A stretch of 64,000 nt of DNA from Rhodanobacteraceae bacterium (lineage in GTDB: Bacteria > Pseudomonadota > Gammaproteobacteria > Xanthomonadales > Rhodanobacteraceae). Location: positions 2,357,001 through 2,421,000 of the forward strand of contig CP126120.1 of the NCBI GenBank assembly GCA_030123585.1, written 5' to 3'. The translations under genes were made by a program, and so were the position numbers. Position 1 is the first letter of the stretch; every line of letters begins with the position of its first letter. This document shows, one piece after another, positions 50,237 to 59,195 of the stretch. The notes below the pieces were generated by a model that saw only the letters and a list, made by a program, of their open reading frames with translations, searched no databases and was not told the origin of the DNA.

Positions 50237-50908
50237 ATGCCCACGTTGTACATCGCCAACAAGAATTACTCGTCGTGGTCGCTGCGGCCGTGGGTGCTGC
50301 TGCACGAACTCGGGATTTCGTTCGAGGAGAAACTGATGCCTTTCCATGCGAAGGCATTCAGCACGTTCTCGCCCAGCGGCAAGGTGCCGTGCCTGGTGGA
50401 CGGCGCAACCACGGTCTGGGATTCGCTGGCGATCACCGAATACCTGGCTGAGTCGCACCCGCAGGTGTGGCCCGCCGACAAGGCTGCGCGTGCCTTCGCG
50501 CGCTGCGCCGCCGCGGAAATGCATTCGGGTTTTACGGCGCTGCGCACCCAGTGCGGCATGAACTGTGGCATCCGGGTGAAACTGCATCGGATCGACGATG
50601 CGTTGCAGAGCGACCTCAAGCGCCTCGCCGCGTTGTGGAACGACGGCCTGCAGCGCTTCGGCGGCCCGTTCCTCGCCGGCGCGAAGTTCACCGCGGCCGA
50701 CGCGTTCTATGCGCCGGTTGCGTTCCGCATCCAGACCTATGCGCTGCCGCTCGACGCTGCGGCGAACGCCTACGCGCAACGCCTGCTGGCGCTGCCGTCG
50801 ATGCAGGACTGGTATCGCGCCGCGCTTGCGGAAACCTGGCGCGATGCAGGGCACGACGCCGAGGTCGTCGAGTGGGGCACCATCACGGAGGACTTGCGCG
50901 CCGCTTGA
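50237..50908 (+). CDS. Glutathione S-transferase family protein 1
   Basis: Encodes 223 residues. The N-terminal thioredoxin-like domain has YIANKNYSSWSLRPWVLLHE with SSWS in the active-site position, the cis-Pro in GKVPCLVDG and the glutathione-contact WDSLAITEYL. The C-terminal helical domain ends at KFTAADAFYAPVAFR, the usual structural motif. It conjugates or otherwise uses glutathione on small electrophiles. It is divergent from the M1 gene and convergent, with a 12-base gap, with a second glutathione S-transferase gene. Confidence 0.9.
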   Translation: MPTLYIANKNYSSWSLRPWVLLHELGISFEEKLMPFHAKAFSTFSPSGKVPCLVDGATTVWDSLAITEYLAESHPQVWPADKAARAFARCAAAEMHSGFTALRTQCGMNCGIRVKLHRIDDALQSDLKRLAALWNDGLQRFGGPFLAGAKFTAADAFYAPVAFRIQTYALPLDAAANAYAQRLLALPSMQDWYRAALAETWRDAGHDAEVVEWGTITEDLRAA

Positions 50909-50920
50909 AGCAACGCCGCG

Positions 50921-51562
50921 TCAGGGCAACTCGTTTGCGGTGTGCGGATCCTCGCTGTACGGATGCATGGTCGCGAGGAATCCCGGTTGCGCCTGTACCC
51001 GTGCGATCCAGCCGCGGAAATGCGGATACGGTTCGAGTGACAAGCCGGCTTCTTCCGCGCGGCTCGCGTACGCGAACACCGACATGTCGGCGATGCTGTA
51101 ACGGTCATTGGCGAGGAACGCGTGCATGGACAACTCGCGTTCGAGGATGCCGAGCGTGCGCAGCGCGGCCTTGCGTTTCATCTCGACCAATTCCGGCGGC
51201 CGCTGCGCCAGTTTGCCGGTGAGCGTCCAGTAACGCAGCGAACCGATCACCGACTCCACGCGTTCCTGCTCGAAGTGCAGCCACTGCTGCACCTTGGCGC
51301 GCTCGAAGGGATCGGACGGCAGGTAGGTCGTGCCATCGGCGAGGTAGGCGAGGATGGCATTCGATTCCGCCAGCGTGCGGCCATCGTCCAGCCAGATGGC
51401 AGGCACCGTGCCGGTGGGATTGATCGCGAGGTATTCCTCACTGCGTCCCGCGCCTTCGAAGATGCTCACGATCTCGGTGCGATACGGTCGCCCGAGATGG
51501 TTGAGCAGCAGGCGCACCTTCCACGCATTTTGCGAAGGCAGGTAGTCGAACAAGGTCAGCAT
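50921..51562 (-). CDS. Glutathione S-transferase family protein 2
   Basis: Encodes 213 residues. The thioredoxin-fold half has LFDYLPSQNAWKVRLLLNHL, cis-Pro in TGTVPAIWLDD and the glutathione contact LAESNAILAYL. The helical half has NDRYSIADMSVFAYA and a Gly-Trp toward the end. It is not closely similar to the neighbouring glutathione S-transferase, so this is two unrelated family members side by side and tail to tail, not a fresh duplication. The substrate is unknown. Confidence 0.9.
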   Translation of the reverse strand: MLTLFDYLPSQNAWKVRLLLNHLGRPYRTEIVSIFEGAGRSEEYLAINPTGTVPAIWLDDGRTLAESNAILAYLADGTTYLPSDPFERAKVQQWLHFEQERVESVIGSLRYWTLTGKLAQRPPELVEMKRKAALRTLGILERELSMHAFLANDRYSIADMSVFAYASRAEEAGLSLEPYPHFRGWIARVQAQPGFLATMHPYSEDPHTANELP

Positions 51563-51638
51563 CGCGCACCTCCGTCATCGAAAGCGCGAAGGTTGCCAGT
51601 TTGCGCGATGCCGTGCCATCCGATTCCTGCGCAGCCGA

Positions 51639-52592
51639 TCAGGCGAACCGCTCAGCGAAAGCGTCGGTCGCTTCGACCAGCTTGTCCACGATCGCGGGGT
51701 CGGATGCCGAGTGCCCCGCGAGCACGATGTGGAACCCGGCTTCCGGCCACGCCTGATGCAATTCGAATGCCGTCTTCACCGGGCAGATGATGTCGTAGCG
51801 CCCGTGCACGATGACGGCGGGGATGTGGCGGATGCGCTCGATGTCGCGCAACAACTGATTGGGTTCGAGGAACATGCCGCGGCGGAAGTAGTGCGCTTCC
51901 AGCCGGGCGAGGCTCACCGCCTTGTGCGGTTCGGAGAAATCGCCTTCGGCGTCCGGGTCGTGGACCAGCGTGGTACTGCCGCCCTCGTAGGCGCTCCAGG
52001 CCTGCGCGGCGGCGAGGCGCAGCGCTTCGTCGTCGCTGTCCAGACGCTGCCAGTAGGCTTCGATCATGTTGCCGCGCTCGGCTTCGGGGATGAAATCGCG
52101 AAAGCGCGCCCAGCGTTCGGGAAAAATGCAGCGCGCGCCGCCGTCCATTTCGTTGAACCAGCGCAGTTCCTCTTCGCGCGCGAGGAAGATGCCGCGCAGC
52201 ACCAGTCCGGTGACACGCTCGGGATGCGCTTCGGCGTAGGCGAGCGCCAGCGTCGAACCCCACGAACCGCCGAACACCAGCCAGCGTTCGATGCCGAGGT
52301 GTTCGCGGATGCGTTCGATGTCGGCGACCAGGTCTTGCGTGGTGTTGGCTTCGAGGCTCGCGAACGGCGTGGATTGGCCCGCACCGCGCTGATCGAACAG
52401 CACGATGCGCCAGCGCGCGTGATCGAAGAAGCGGCGATGGTAGGGCGACAAACCCGCGCCCGGACCGCCGTGCAGGAACACCACCGGCAGGCCATCGGGA
52501 TTGCCGCATTCCTCGACATGCAGCGTGTGGCCTTCGCCGACGACCAATTGCTCGGTGCGGTACGGCTCGATTCCGGGGTAAAGGTCTCGCAT
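51639..52592 (-). CDS. pip: Proline iminopeptidase
   Basis: Encodes 317 residues of the S33 alpha/beta hydrolase family. The oxyanion loop is FLHGGPGAGLSPYHRRFFD, the nucleophile elbow GGSWGSTLALAYAE, the acid is in GRYDIICPVKTA and the His in LAGHSASDP. It removes N-terminal proline from peptides. The whole-length match to the proline iminopeptidase pattern, including DQRGAGQSTPF, is clear. It is cytoplasmic with no signal peptide. A family A palindrome lies upstream. Confidence 0.94.
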   Translation of the reverse strand: MRDLYPGIEPYRTEQLVVGEGHTLHVEECGNPDGLPVVFLHGGPGAGLSPYHRRFFDHARWRIVLFDQRGAGQSTPFASLEANTTQDLVADIERIREHLGIERWLVFGGSWGSTLALAYAEAHPERVTGLVLRGIFLAREEELRWFNEMDGGARCIFPERWARFRDFIPEAERGNMIEAYWQRLDSDDEALRLAAAQAWSAYEGGSTTLVHDPDAEGDFSEPHKAVSLARLEAHYFRRGMFLEPNQLLRDIERIRHIPAVIVHGRYDIICPVKTAFELHQAWPEAGFHIVLAGHSASDPAIVDKLVEATDAFAERFA

Positions 52593-52631
52593 GGCGGCTT
52601 GTTCCTTCGACTTTCGATATCACATCAGCGT

Positions 52632-52743
52632 TGTCATTCCAACAAGCCCGCGCAGCGGGCGCGATCCGGAATCGGTTTCAAGGCATCCGACAACCGATTC
52701 CGGGTTCCGCCCGCGAACATCGCGGGCGGCCCCGGAATGACGA
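52632..52743. repeat. Palindromic repeat family A, copy 5 (CGGTT subtype)
   Basis: Outer arms GTCATTCCAACAAGCCCGCG (diverged) and CCCCGGAATGACGAC; inner arms TCCGGAATCGGTT and AACCGATTCCGGGTTCC. It lies between the proline iminopeptidase and ubiE genes. Confidence 0.88.
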
Positions 52744-52765
52744 CAAAGGAGAAGTTCGCCCGTGG

Positions 52766-53527
52766 CTACACCTTGTACCCGCGATGGATCGCGACGATGC
52801 CCGCGGAAAGGTTGCGCACCTCGACGTTGCGGAATCCGGCGGCTTCCAGCATGGCCTTCAGCGTTTGCTGGTCGGGATGCTTGCGGATCGATTCGGCGAG
52901 GTAGCGGTAGCTACCCTCGTCGTGCGCGACCAGCTTGCCGATGCGCGGCAACACCTGGAACGAGTGGAAGTCGTACAGCGGCTGCAACCAGTGCTGGTTG
53001 ACCTTCGAGAATTCGAGGATCAGCGCGCGGCCGCCGGGTTTCAGCACGCGCTGCATCTCGCGCAATGCAGCGTCCTTGTCGGTGACGTTGCGCAGGCCGA
53101 ACGCGATCGTGACCGCGTCGAACGCTGCATCCTGAAACGGCAAGGCCTCGGCGTTCACCTGCGCCCAGCGCAAACCCTGCAGCAAGCCGCGATCCAGCAG
53201 CCGGTCGCGCCCGACCCGCAGCATTTCCGCATTGATGTCGGCGACCACGACTTCGCCCGCCTCGCCCACGCGCGGCAGCAGCAGCGCGGCGACGTCGCCG
53301 GTACCGCCGGCGAGGTCCAGCACGCGATCGCCCTTGCGGATGCCCGAAGTCGCAACGAAGTGCCGCTTCCATAAACGGTGGACGCCGAACGACATCAGGT
53401 CGTTCATCACGTCGTACTTGCCGGCGACGGACGAGAACACCTCGCCGACCAGCTTCTGTTTTTCGGCGACGGGCACTTCGCGGTAGCCGAAGTGGGTGGT
53501 GGCGCCAGGAGATCCGTACTCGCTCAT
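52766..53527 (-). CDS. ubiE: Ubiquinone/menaquinone C-methyltransferase
   Basis: Encodes 253 residues from the ATG at 53525-53527. The N-terminal [21 protein letters not shown] is the UbiE signature. SAM motif I is [17 protein letters not shown], and motif II is [25 protein letters not shown]. It ends HRGYKV like other UbiE proteins. It makes the C-methylation in ubiquinone biosynthesis. The partner genes ubiJ and ubiB, often adjacent, lie 5.7 kb further on, beyond several unrelated genes. Confidence 0.96.
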   Translation of the reverse strand: MSEYGSPGATTHFGYREVPVAEKQKLVGEVFSSVAGKYDVMNDLMSFGVHRLWKRHFVATSGIRKGDRVLDLAGGTGDVAALLLPRVGEAGEVVVADINAEMLRVGRDRLLDRGLLQGLRWAQVNAEALPFQDAAFDAVTIAFGLRNVTDKDAALREMQRVLKPGGRALILEFSKVNQHWLQPLYDFHSFQVLPRIGKLVAHDEGSYRYLAESIRKHPDQQTLKAMLEAAGFRNVEVRNLSAGIVAIHRGYKV

Positions 53528-53613
53528 GCCTGCATTGTACGGTGATTGTCTCCAGGCCTCGTCGTCGGGATGGCTGACTCCCGGCAAGGCCTGAGGCGCA
53601 CGCAAAAACATGT

Positions 53614-53730
53614 CGTCATTCCGGGGCGGCCTGCAGTTTCATCGCAGGTCGAACCCGGAATCGGTTCTTTTGAAGTCCAAAACCGATTCCGGGTTCCGCC
53701 CGCAAACAGCGCGGGCGGCCCCGGAATGAC
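53614..53730. repeat. Palindromic repeat family A, copy 6 (CGGTT subtype)
   Basis: Outer arms CGTCATTCCGGGGCGGCC and GGCGGCCCCGGAATGAC; inner arms CCCGGAATCGGTTCTTTTG and CAAAACCGATTCCGGG. It lies between the M16 peptidase and ubiE genes, both on the minus strand. Confidence 0.9.
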
Positions 53731-53753
53731 AACCAGGAGAGACAGGTCCGGAT

Positions 53754-56594
53754 TTACTTCACCGGATTGCCGTCGGCATCGATCACGTGGATCTCGCCGA
53801 GGTTCAACGCGCGCACCGGCTGCTCGATCTTCGACAGATCGCCCACGATCACCCAGGTCAGCTTGTCGGGATGGATCACTTCCTTCGCGGCGGCGTTCAC
53901 GGCGGCGTCCTTCTGCGCCTCGATCCGGCCCTTCAGCGTCTGCACGTAGTCGTCCGGGCGGTCGTACTTCACGATGCCCGCGACCGCGGACAGCACCGCC
54001 TGCGCGGTCTCGTACTGGCCCGGCATCTTGCGGATGTCGTTGTCCTTGATCTTCCGGATTTCCTTGTCGGTGATCGGCTTGTCGCCCACCACCGCACGTG
54101 CTTCCTTCAGCACCTCTGCGGCCGACGGCGCGGTCTTGTCGGTCTGGACCGGCGCGTACATCAGGTACGGACGCTGGCCGATGGCATTCGGGCTGAAGCT
54201 GCCGGCGCCATAGGCCCAGTGCTTGTCCTCGCGCAGGTTCATGTTGAGGCGCGAGGTGAAGGTGCCGCCGAACGCGCCGTTCATCGTGTCGATTTCGAGG
54301 TTGTTCGCGGCCCTGGTCGACGGCGCGACGATGCCGGCGAAGATCATCGACTGCTGCGCGCCCGGGCGGTTGACCAGATACACGTTTGACTGGGCCGGGT
54401 AATCGACCTTGGCGAGGTTCTTGGCCGGGATCGGCGTCGCCGGAGCCTTCCAGTCGCCGAACGCCTTTTCCAGTTGCGGGATGATCTTGTCCAGCGTGAT
54501 GTCGCCCGCGACCAGCAGCTTCATGTTGTCGGGACGGATGTAGTCGTGCATGAAGCCCTGCATGTCGGCCGCGGTGAGCGATTTGATCGACGCCTCGGTG
54601 CCCGAGCCGGTGAACGGCATCGCGTACGCGTTGCCCTTGCCGAACAGGATCGGCGGCAGCAGGCGCAGCGCGAGCATGGTGGGCTGGGCCTTTTCCTGCT
54701 CGATGTTGGCCAGCCACTGCCCGCGCACGCGCGCCATGTCGGCATCACGGAACGCCGGGTTGCGCACGATGTCGGCGTACAACGCCAGCGAGTCGGCGAG
54801 GTTCGCATCCAGCGCGCTCATCCACGTGTTGCAGGTGTCGAGGTCGCAACCGCTCGCGATCTCGGCGCCGAGGTGCTGCTTGCGCTTGGCGATCTCGACC
54901 GAGTCGAGATCCCGGGTGCCTTCATCCAGCATGCCCATCGTGAAGCTGGAGGTGCCGAGCTTCTTGCCCTGGTCGGCCGCGTAACCCGCGTCGAACAGCG
55001 CCTCGACCTGCACCACGGGAATCGCATGGCGTTCGGCCAGGATGACCTCGATGCCGTTCTTCAGCTTGCCGTGCTGCAGCGTCGGGAAGGTGAGATCGGG
55101 GAACGCGGTCACCTGCGGCACGCCCTTGCTGCGGTCGACGTCGCTCTTCGTCACCTTGTAGTCGCCTGCGGGCGAAAGCTTGTCGGCCGGACGCCCCGGC
55201 ATCGCGGCGCGGCCGGCTTCTTCGGCCATGTCCTTCGCATCGACCTTGCCCGGCTCCACGGTGAGCGTGTAATCGCCCTTCGACAGCCATTTGTCGGCGG
55301 CGGCTTTCACGGCGGCGGGCGTCGCGGCCATCGTGATGTCGTAGTCCTTTTTCCACGCACCGGGATCGTTGCGATAGACCTGCCCTTCGGCCAGCGTCAC
55401 CGCCTTGCCGGAAAATCCGCCGATCCGTTCCAGCCCGCGGATCGTGGAAGCCTGGTACGTGGTCTGGGCGCGTTGCAGCTCATCCGCGGTCGGACCGTCC
55501 TTCAGGAATTTCTGCCATTCGTCGGCGATCGCTGCTTCGACCTTGTTCGGATCGACGCCCTTCTTCACGTCCACCTGCAGCAGCGTCATGCTGGCGAGTT
55601 CGAACGGCATGTTGCCGACCGACACGTCGTCGGCCAGCTTGTCCTGGTAGACGAGGCGCTGGTACAGGCGCGAGGTCTTGCTGCCGCCGAGCACGGTAGT
55701 GGCGAGATCCAGCATCAGGCGGTCGTCGCCCTGCGAATCCAGGCCCGGCGTGTTCCACTCGCGGTAGATGCGGATCTGCGGGACGTTGTCGGTCATCGTG
55801 CCGCGCACGGATTTGTCGTTCGGCGCGATCCACGCCTGCGGCCGCGGCACGCGCGGGCCGGCCGGGATGTCGCCGAAATACTTCATCGCCTTTGCGCGCG
55901 CCTGCGCGGGCGTGATGTCACCGACCAGCACCAGCGTGGTGTTGGCCGCGCCGTAGTAGTCGCGGAACCACTGCTTCACCGTGGCCAGCGAGGCCGCATT
56001 CAAGTCCGCCATCGAACCGATGGTGTCGTGGTGATACGGATGATTGACCGGAAACGCGTAAGCCTGCAGGTTTTCGTAGACGCGGCCGTAGGGCTGGTTC
56101 TCGCCCTGGCGCTTCTCGTTCTGCACCACGCCGCGCTGGGTATCGAGTTCCTTCTGCCCGATCGCGCCGAGCAGGTGGCCCATGCGGTCGGATTCCATCC
56201 ACAGAGCCATGTCCAGCGCGGTGGTCGGCACGGTCTCGAAGTAATTGGTGCGGTCCAGCCAGGTGGTGCCGTTCATGCCGGTGGCGCCCACCAGTTCGAA
56301 CGGCTTGAAGTAACCGTCCTTGTGATTCTCCGAGCCCGAGAACATCAGGTGCTCGAACAGGTGCGCGAAGCCGGTCTTGCCCTTGGGCTCGTAGGCCGAA
56401 CCCACGTGGTACCACACGCTGACCGCGACGATCGGCGCCTTGTGGTCTTCGCTGACCACCACGGTGAGGCCATTCGGCAGGGTGAAGCGGGTGTAGGGAA
56501 TGTCGATGTTGTGGTCTGCCTCGGCTGCCTGCAGCGGGCCGGCGAACAAGCCGATGGCAAGCGTTGCGAAACACGCCATGAAGAACGTGCGCAT
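53754..56594 (-). CDS. Periplasmic M16-family zinc metallopeptidase (second)
   Basis: Encodes 946 residues. The ATG at 56592-56594 follows GGGGAGGA and starts a signal peptide ending in LQAAEADH. The zinc motif is His78-Leu-Phe-Glu81-His82 in FAHLFEHLMFSGS. Two M16 units are visible; the second begins near LKNGIEVILAERHAIP (about residue 520) and lacks the HxxEH motif, as is normal. It differs from the M16 protein at 13333-15996 in length and sequence. It probably acts on short or misfolded peptides in the periplasm. Confidence 0.94.
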   Translation of the reverse strand: MRTFFMACFATLAIGLFAGPLQAAEADHNIDIPYTRFTLPNGLTVVVSEDHKAPIVAVSVWYHVGSAYEPKGKTGFAHLFEHLMFSGSENHKDGYFKPFELVGATGMNGTTWLDRTNYFETVPTTALDMALWMESDRMGHLLGAIGQKELDTQRGVVQNEKRQGENQPYGRVYENLQAYAFPVNHPYHHDTIGSMADLNAASLATVKQWFRDYYGAANTTLVLVGDITPAQARAKAMKYFGDIPAGPRVPRPQAWIAPNDKSVRGTMTDNVPQIRIYREWNTPGLDSQGDDRLMLDLATTVLGGSKTSRLYQRLVYQDKLADDVSVGNMPFELASMTLLQVDVKKGVDPNKVEAAIADEWQKFLKDGPTADELQRAQTTYQASTIRGLERIGGFSGKAVTLAEGQVYRNDPGAWKKDYDITMAATPAAVKAAADKWLSKGDYTLTVEPGKVDAKDMAEEAGRAAMPGRPADKLSPAGDYKVTKSDVDRSKGVPQVTAFPDLTFPTLQHGKLKNGIEVILAERHAIPVVQVEALFDAGYAADQGKKLGTSSFTMGMLDEGTRDLDSVEIAKRKQHLGAEIASGCDLDTCNTWMSALDANLADSLALYADIVRNPAFRDADMARVRGQWLANIEQEKAQPTMLALRLLPPILFGKGNAYAMPFTGSGTEASIKSLTAADMQGFMHDYIRPDNMKLLVAGDITLDKIIPQLEKAFGDWKAPATPIPAKNLAKVDYPAQSNVYLVNRPGAQQSMIFAGIVAPSTRAANNLEIDTMNGAFGGTFTSRLNMNLREDKHWAYGAGSFSPNAIGQRPYLMYAPVQTDKTAPSAAEVLKEARAVVGDKPITDKEIRKIKDNDIRKMPGQYETAQAVLSAVAGIVKYDRPDDYVQTLKGRIEAQKDAAVNAAAKEVIHPDKLTWVIVGDLSKIEQPVRALNLGEIHVIDADGNPVK

Positions 56595-56730
56595 GTGGAG
56601 TCCTCCCCGGACATTGGAATTGTCCGGCAAACCTAGCCGAGGCCCGGAGGGAAAGCAATCGAACGGACGGGGTCTCGAGGTGGCGCCGCCGGAGCGGGGT
56701 TACACTGTCACCGGCCATACGGAAACCGTC

Positions 56731-57429
56731 ATGCAGCGCTGCCTCGTCACCGGCGCCAATCGTGGACTCGGATTGGCCTTCGTCACCCAGTTGCTGGAAC
56801 GCGGCGCGCGCGTGCTGGCCTGTTGCCGTGATCCCGCCGCAGCCAGGGTGCTGGATGCGCTGGCGGCGGCGCATGGCGATCGCCTGGTGATCCATGCGCT
56901 GGATGTGGCCGATGCGGCGGCCATCGACAAATTGCCGCAGGCCGCAGCGAAACACCTGCAGCGCATCGACCTGCTGGTCAACAACGCCGGCGTGCTGGTG
57001 TCGGGCGAACGCTTCGGCAATGTCAAGGCCGAGTCGCTGGCGGAGAGTTTCGCGGTGAATGCCTCGGCGCCGCTGCTGATCACGCAGGCGCTGGCGCCGC
57101 TGCTGGCGCTGGGCAACAAGCCGCGGGTGCTGTGCATCACCAGCCAGCTCGGCTCGATCGCGCAATCCGCCAGTTTCCGCACGGTCAGTTACGCGATGAG
57201 CAAGGCCGCGCTCAACATGGCGGTGAAGCGGCTGGCCGCCGAACTCGCGCCGCGCGGGATCCTGGTGCTGGCTGCGCACCCAGGCTGGGTCAAGACCGGG
57301 ATGGGCGGGACCGGCGCCACCCTCGCGCCCGCCGATTCCGCCCATGCCCTGTTGGCCTTGATCGAGCACGCGCAGATGCAGGATGCCGGCAAATTCCTGG
57401 CCTACGACGGTGCGGAACTCCCGTGGTAG
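56731..57429 (+). CDS. Short-chain dehydrogenase/reductase
   Basis: Encodes 232 residues. The cofactor site is LVTGANRGLGLAF (TGxxxGxG), the NNAG motif is LLVNNAGVL, and the catalytic Ser-Tyr-Lys lie in TSQLGSIA and VSYAMSKAALN. A classical SDR fold of this size uses NAD(H) or NADP(H) to oxidise or reduce an alcohol or carbonyl; the substrate is unknown. It is divergent from the M16 gene and followed by a 31-codon membrane protein gene. Confidence 0.9.
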   Translation: MQRCLVTGANRGLGLAFVTQLLERGARVLACCRDPAAARVLDALAAAHGDRLVIHALDVADAAAIDKLPQAAAKHLQRIDLLVNNAGVLVSGERFGNVKAESLAESFAVNASAPLLITQALAPLLALGNKPRVLCITSQLGSIAQSASFRTVSYAMSKAALNMAVKRLAAELAPRGILVLAAHPGWVKTGMGGTGATLAPADSAHALLALIEHAQMQDAGKFLAYDGAELPW

Positions 57430-57598
57430 ATCGACCGGAACTGTCCCGGGTCGCCGGGAAAGCGTGAAGCCGTTCACGACCCGGAACGGCGATCGCCTCG
57501 GGTTTACGAAAATTCGCAATTCGCGAACTGGCGTGGCACCACCGATGCACCGTGTTGTCAGCCGGAACCTTCCGGCGCCGACATCGACAGGTGGGACC

Positions 57599-57694
57599 AT
57601 GAAATCCGAAACGATCCTGATTCGGGGCATGTTCGTGATGGCTGCGGCGGCAACTCTGTTCGGCATCGTCTCGCTCATCGTCAGCGCGCATTGA
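57599..57694 (+). CDS. Very small single-helix membrane protein
   Basis: Encodes 31 residues from an ATG with AGGTGGG just upstream. A short polar N-terminus (MKSETILIRG) precedes one hydrophobic helix (FVMAAAATLFGIVSLIVSA). Nothing in the sequence gives a function; it is one of many small inner-membrane proteins. The preceding 170 bases contain small dyads, for example GCCGGAA-CC-TTCCGGC (57561-57576), and no gene. Confidence 0.45.
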   Translation: MKSETILIRGMFVMAAAATLFGIVSLIVSAH

Positions 57695-57803
57695 TTTCGT
57701 GCCTGTGGCCGAAACGTCCGCCGCTCCGGGCGCTTGATGCGGGTGCCCGCGGCGGCGGATGATCGGTCGCGTGCGCCTGATGGCACACCGCGATAATGCG
57801 GGG

Positions 57804-58268
57804 ATGCTGCACGTCATCTTGTTCCAGCCCGAGATTCCGCCCAACACCGGCAACGTGATCCGGCTGTGCGCCAACGCCGGCGCGTCACTGCACCTGATCC
57901 GTCCGCTCGGGTTCGAGCTCGACCACGCGAAACTGCGCCGCGCCGGGCTGGACTACCACGAGTTCGTCAACGTGCGGGCGCACGACGATCTCGATGCGTG
58001 CCTCGCGTCGCTGCAGCCGCCGCGCATGTTCGCGTTCACCAGCCATGCGGCGCATCGCTACACCGACGTCCGTTTCGCGGATGGCGACGCGTTGCTGTTC
58101 GGACGCGAAACATCCGGGCTGCCCGACGATGTCCTGCAGACGATTCCGGAAGCGCAGCGCCTGCGCCTGCCGATGCAGCCCGACAACCGCAGCCTCAATC
58201 TTTCCAACGCGGTCGCGATCGCGGTGTACGAGGCGTGGCGGCAGTTGGGTTTTCCGGGAGGAATCTGA
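57804..58268 (+). CDS. trmL: tRNA (cytidine/uridine-34-2'-O)-methyltransferase
   Basis: Encodes 154 residues, the TrmL length. It begins [20 protein letters not shown], then [18 protein letters not shown]. The SPOUT trefoil-knot motifs are [14 protein letters not shown] and [20 protein letters not shown]. It 2'-O-methylates the wobble base of two tRNA-Leu species. The family is a dimeric SAM-binding SPOUT enzyme. The start was chosen at the conserved [12 protein letters not shown]. An imperfect stem-loop with a short T-run follows the stop. Confidence 0.95.
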   Translation: MLHVILFQPEIPPNTGNVIRLCANAGASLHLIRPLGFELDHAKLRRAGLDYHEFVNVRAHDDLDACLASLQPPRMFAFTSHAAHRYTDVRFADGDALLFGRETSGLPDDVLQTIPEAQRLRLPMQPDNRSLNLSNAVAIAVYEAWRQLGFPGGI

Positions 58269-58270
58269 CT

Positions 58271-58295
58271 GCGATCATCCATGATCGCTGCGTTT
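58271..58295 (+). terminator. Possible terminator after trmL
   Basis: GCGATC-ATCCAT-GATCGC (58271-58288) is followed by TGCGTTTT. The stem is short, so the call is weak. Confidence 0.4.
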
Positions 58296-58404
58296 TCGAA
58301 TCGACGGTTCTCGAATCGTCCACGCAGCCACGGAACGCCAGAACGGCCATCAGAACTGCCGTCCTTGGCAAAGAGCTCCGTCCTGACTTTCCGCAACAGC
58401 CGCT

Positions 58405-58962
58405 TCAACGCAGCAGGATCCACATCCCCAATGCCGCGAACAACGCCGCGGTGCCGAGCCGCGCGGCGCGCAACGGCAGATGCGCCGCAAAGCGCGCGCC
58501 CAGGAACACCACCGGCACGTTCGCGACCAGCATGCCCGCGGTGCTGCCGGCGATCACCTGCCACAACGGGTGGTAGTGCGCGCCCAGCACGGCCGTCGCG
58601 ATCTGGGTGCGGTCACCGAGTTCGGCAAGGAAAAACGCGGTCAGCGTCGCGATGAGCACGCCGCGGCCGTGCAGCGGCACGGGTTCGGCGTCGTCGGTCT
58701 TTTCCGGCAGCAGCGCCCACGCCGCGACCGCGAGGAACGACAGCCCGATCAACCAGCGCTGTATTTCGGGCGTCATCCAGTGCGCCAGCCACGCACCGAG
58801 TTCGGCGGCGATCGCGTGGCTCAGCAAGGATGCGACCAGGATGCCGGCGCAGATCGGCCACGGCTTGCGGAACCTGGCCGCGAACACCAGCGACAGCAGT
58901 TGCGTCTTGTCGCCGATCTCGGCCAGCGCCACCGCACCGAGGGAAACCAGGAAGGCTTGCAA
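58405..58962 (-). CDS. GDT1/UPF0016-family manganese exporter
   Basis: Encodes 185 residues from a TTG start at 58960-58962 with GGAG 8 bases upstream; the long frame beyond it runs into the riboswitch and is not coding. Two copies of the family ExGD(K/R)T motif are present, LAEIGDKTQ and LAELGDRTQ, each in a three-helix repeat. GDT1/UPF0016 proteins export Mn2+ (for example MneA-type proteins). The yybP-ykoY manganese riboswitch immediately upstream supports this role strongly. It is divergent from ubiJ. Confidence 0.93.
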   Translation of the reverse strand: MQAFLVSLGAVALAEIGDKTQLLSLVFAARFRKPWPICAGILVASLLSHAIAAELGAWLAHWMTPEIQRWLIGLSFLAVAAWALLPEKTDDAEPVPLHGRGVLIATLTAFFLAELGDRTQIATAVLGAHYHPLWQVIAGSTAGMLVANVPVVFLGARFAAHLPLRAARLGTAALFAALGMWILLR

Positions 58963-59033
58963 GGGAATCTCCGGGGGGGCCGGGTGACGCGACAATCCCG
59001 TGCGCGTTCCGGCCCGGACACGTGCACGCGGAC

Positions 59034-59134
59034 TGTCGGTCTCGCCGACTTTGAGTCGCCTGCGCCACGACCGGCCGGCCGAGTGTGTTGACGCAAGCCC
59101 TTCGGCAGCATGCCGAAGGCGGCTACTCCCCGAC
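59034..59134 (-). promoter_or_regulatory. yybP-ykoY manganese riboswitch
   Basis: Read on the minus strand the 5' leader of the exporter gene has the conserved yybP-ykoY elements in order: GGGGAGTAGCC (plus 59121-59132), a hairpin CCTTCGG-CATG-CTGCCGAAGG, GTCAACACACTC, and GGCGACTCAAAGTCGGCGAGACCG ending near plus 59037. This aptamer binds Mn2+ and turns on expression when manganese is high. It begins ~170 bases and ends ~70 bases before the TTG start. Confidence 0.93.
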
Positions 59135-59195
59135 GGAGTGCGCGCAGCGTAGCGGCGCCCGCCGTGCCGCGCAACGCAGCGGCTACAATTACCCG

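Noticed and set aside
42202-53730. Family A repeats as a CRISPR array
   Set aside because: The copies are kilobases apart, palindromic and lie singly between genes; there are no evenly spaced spacers or cas genes.
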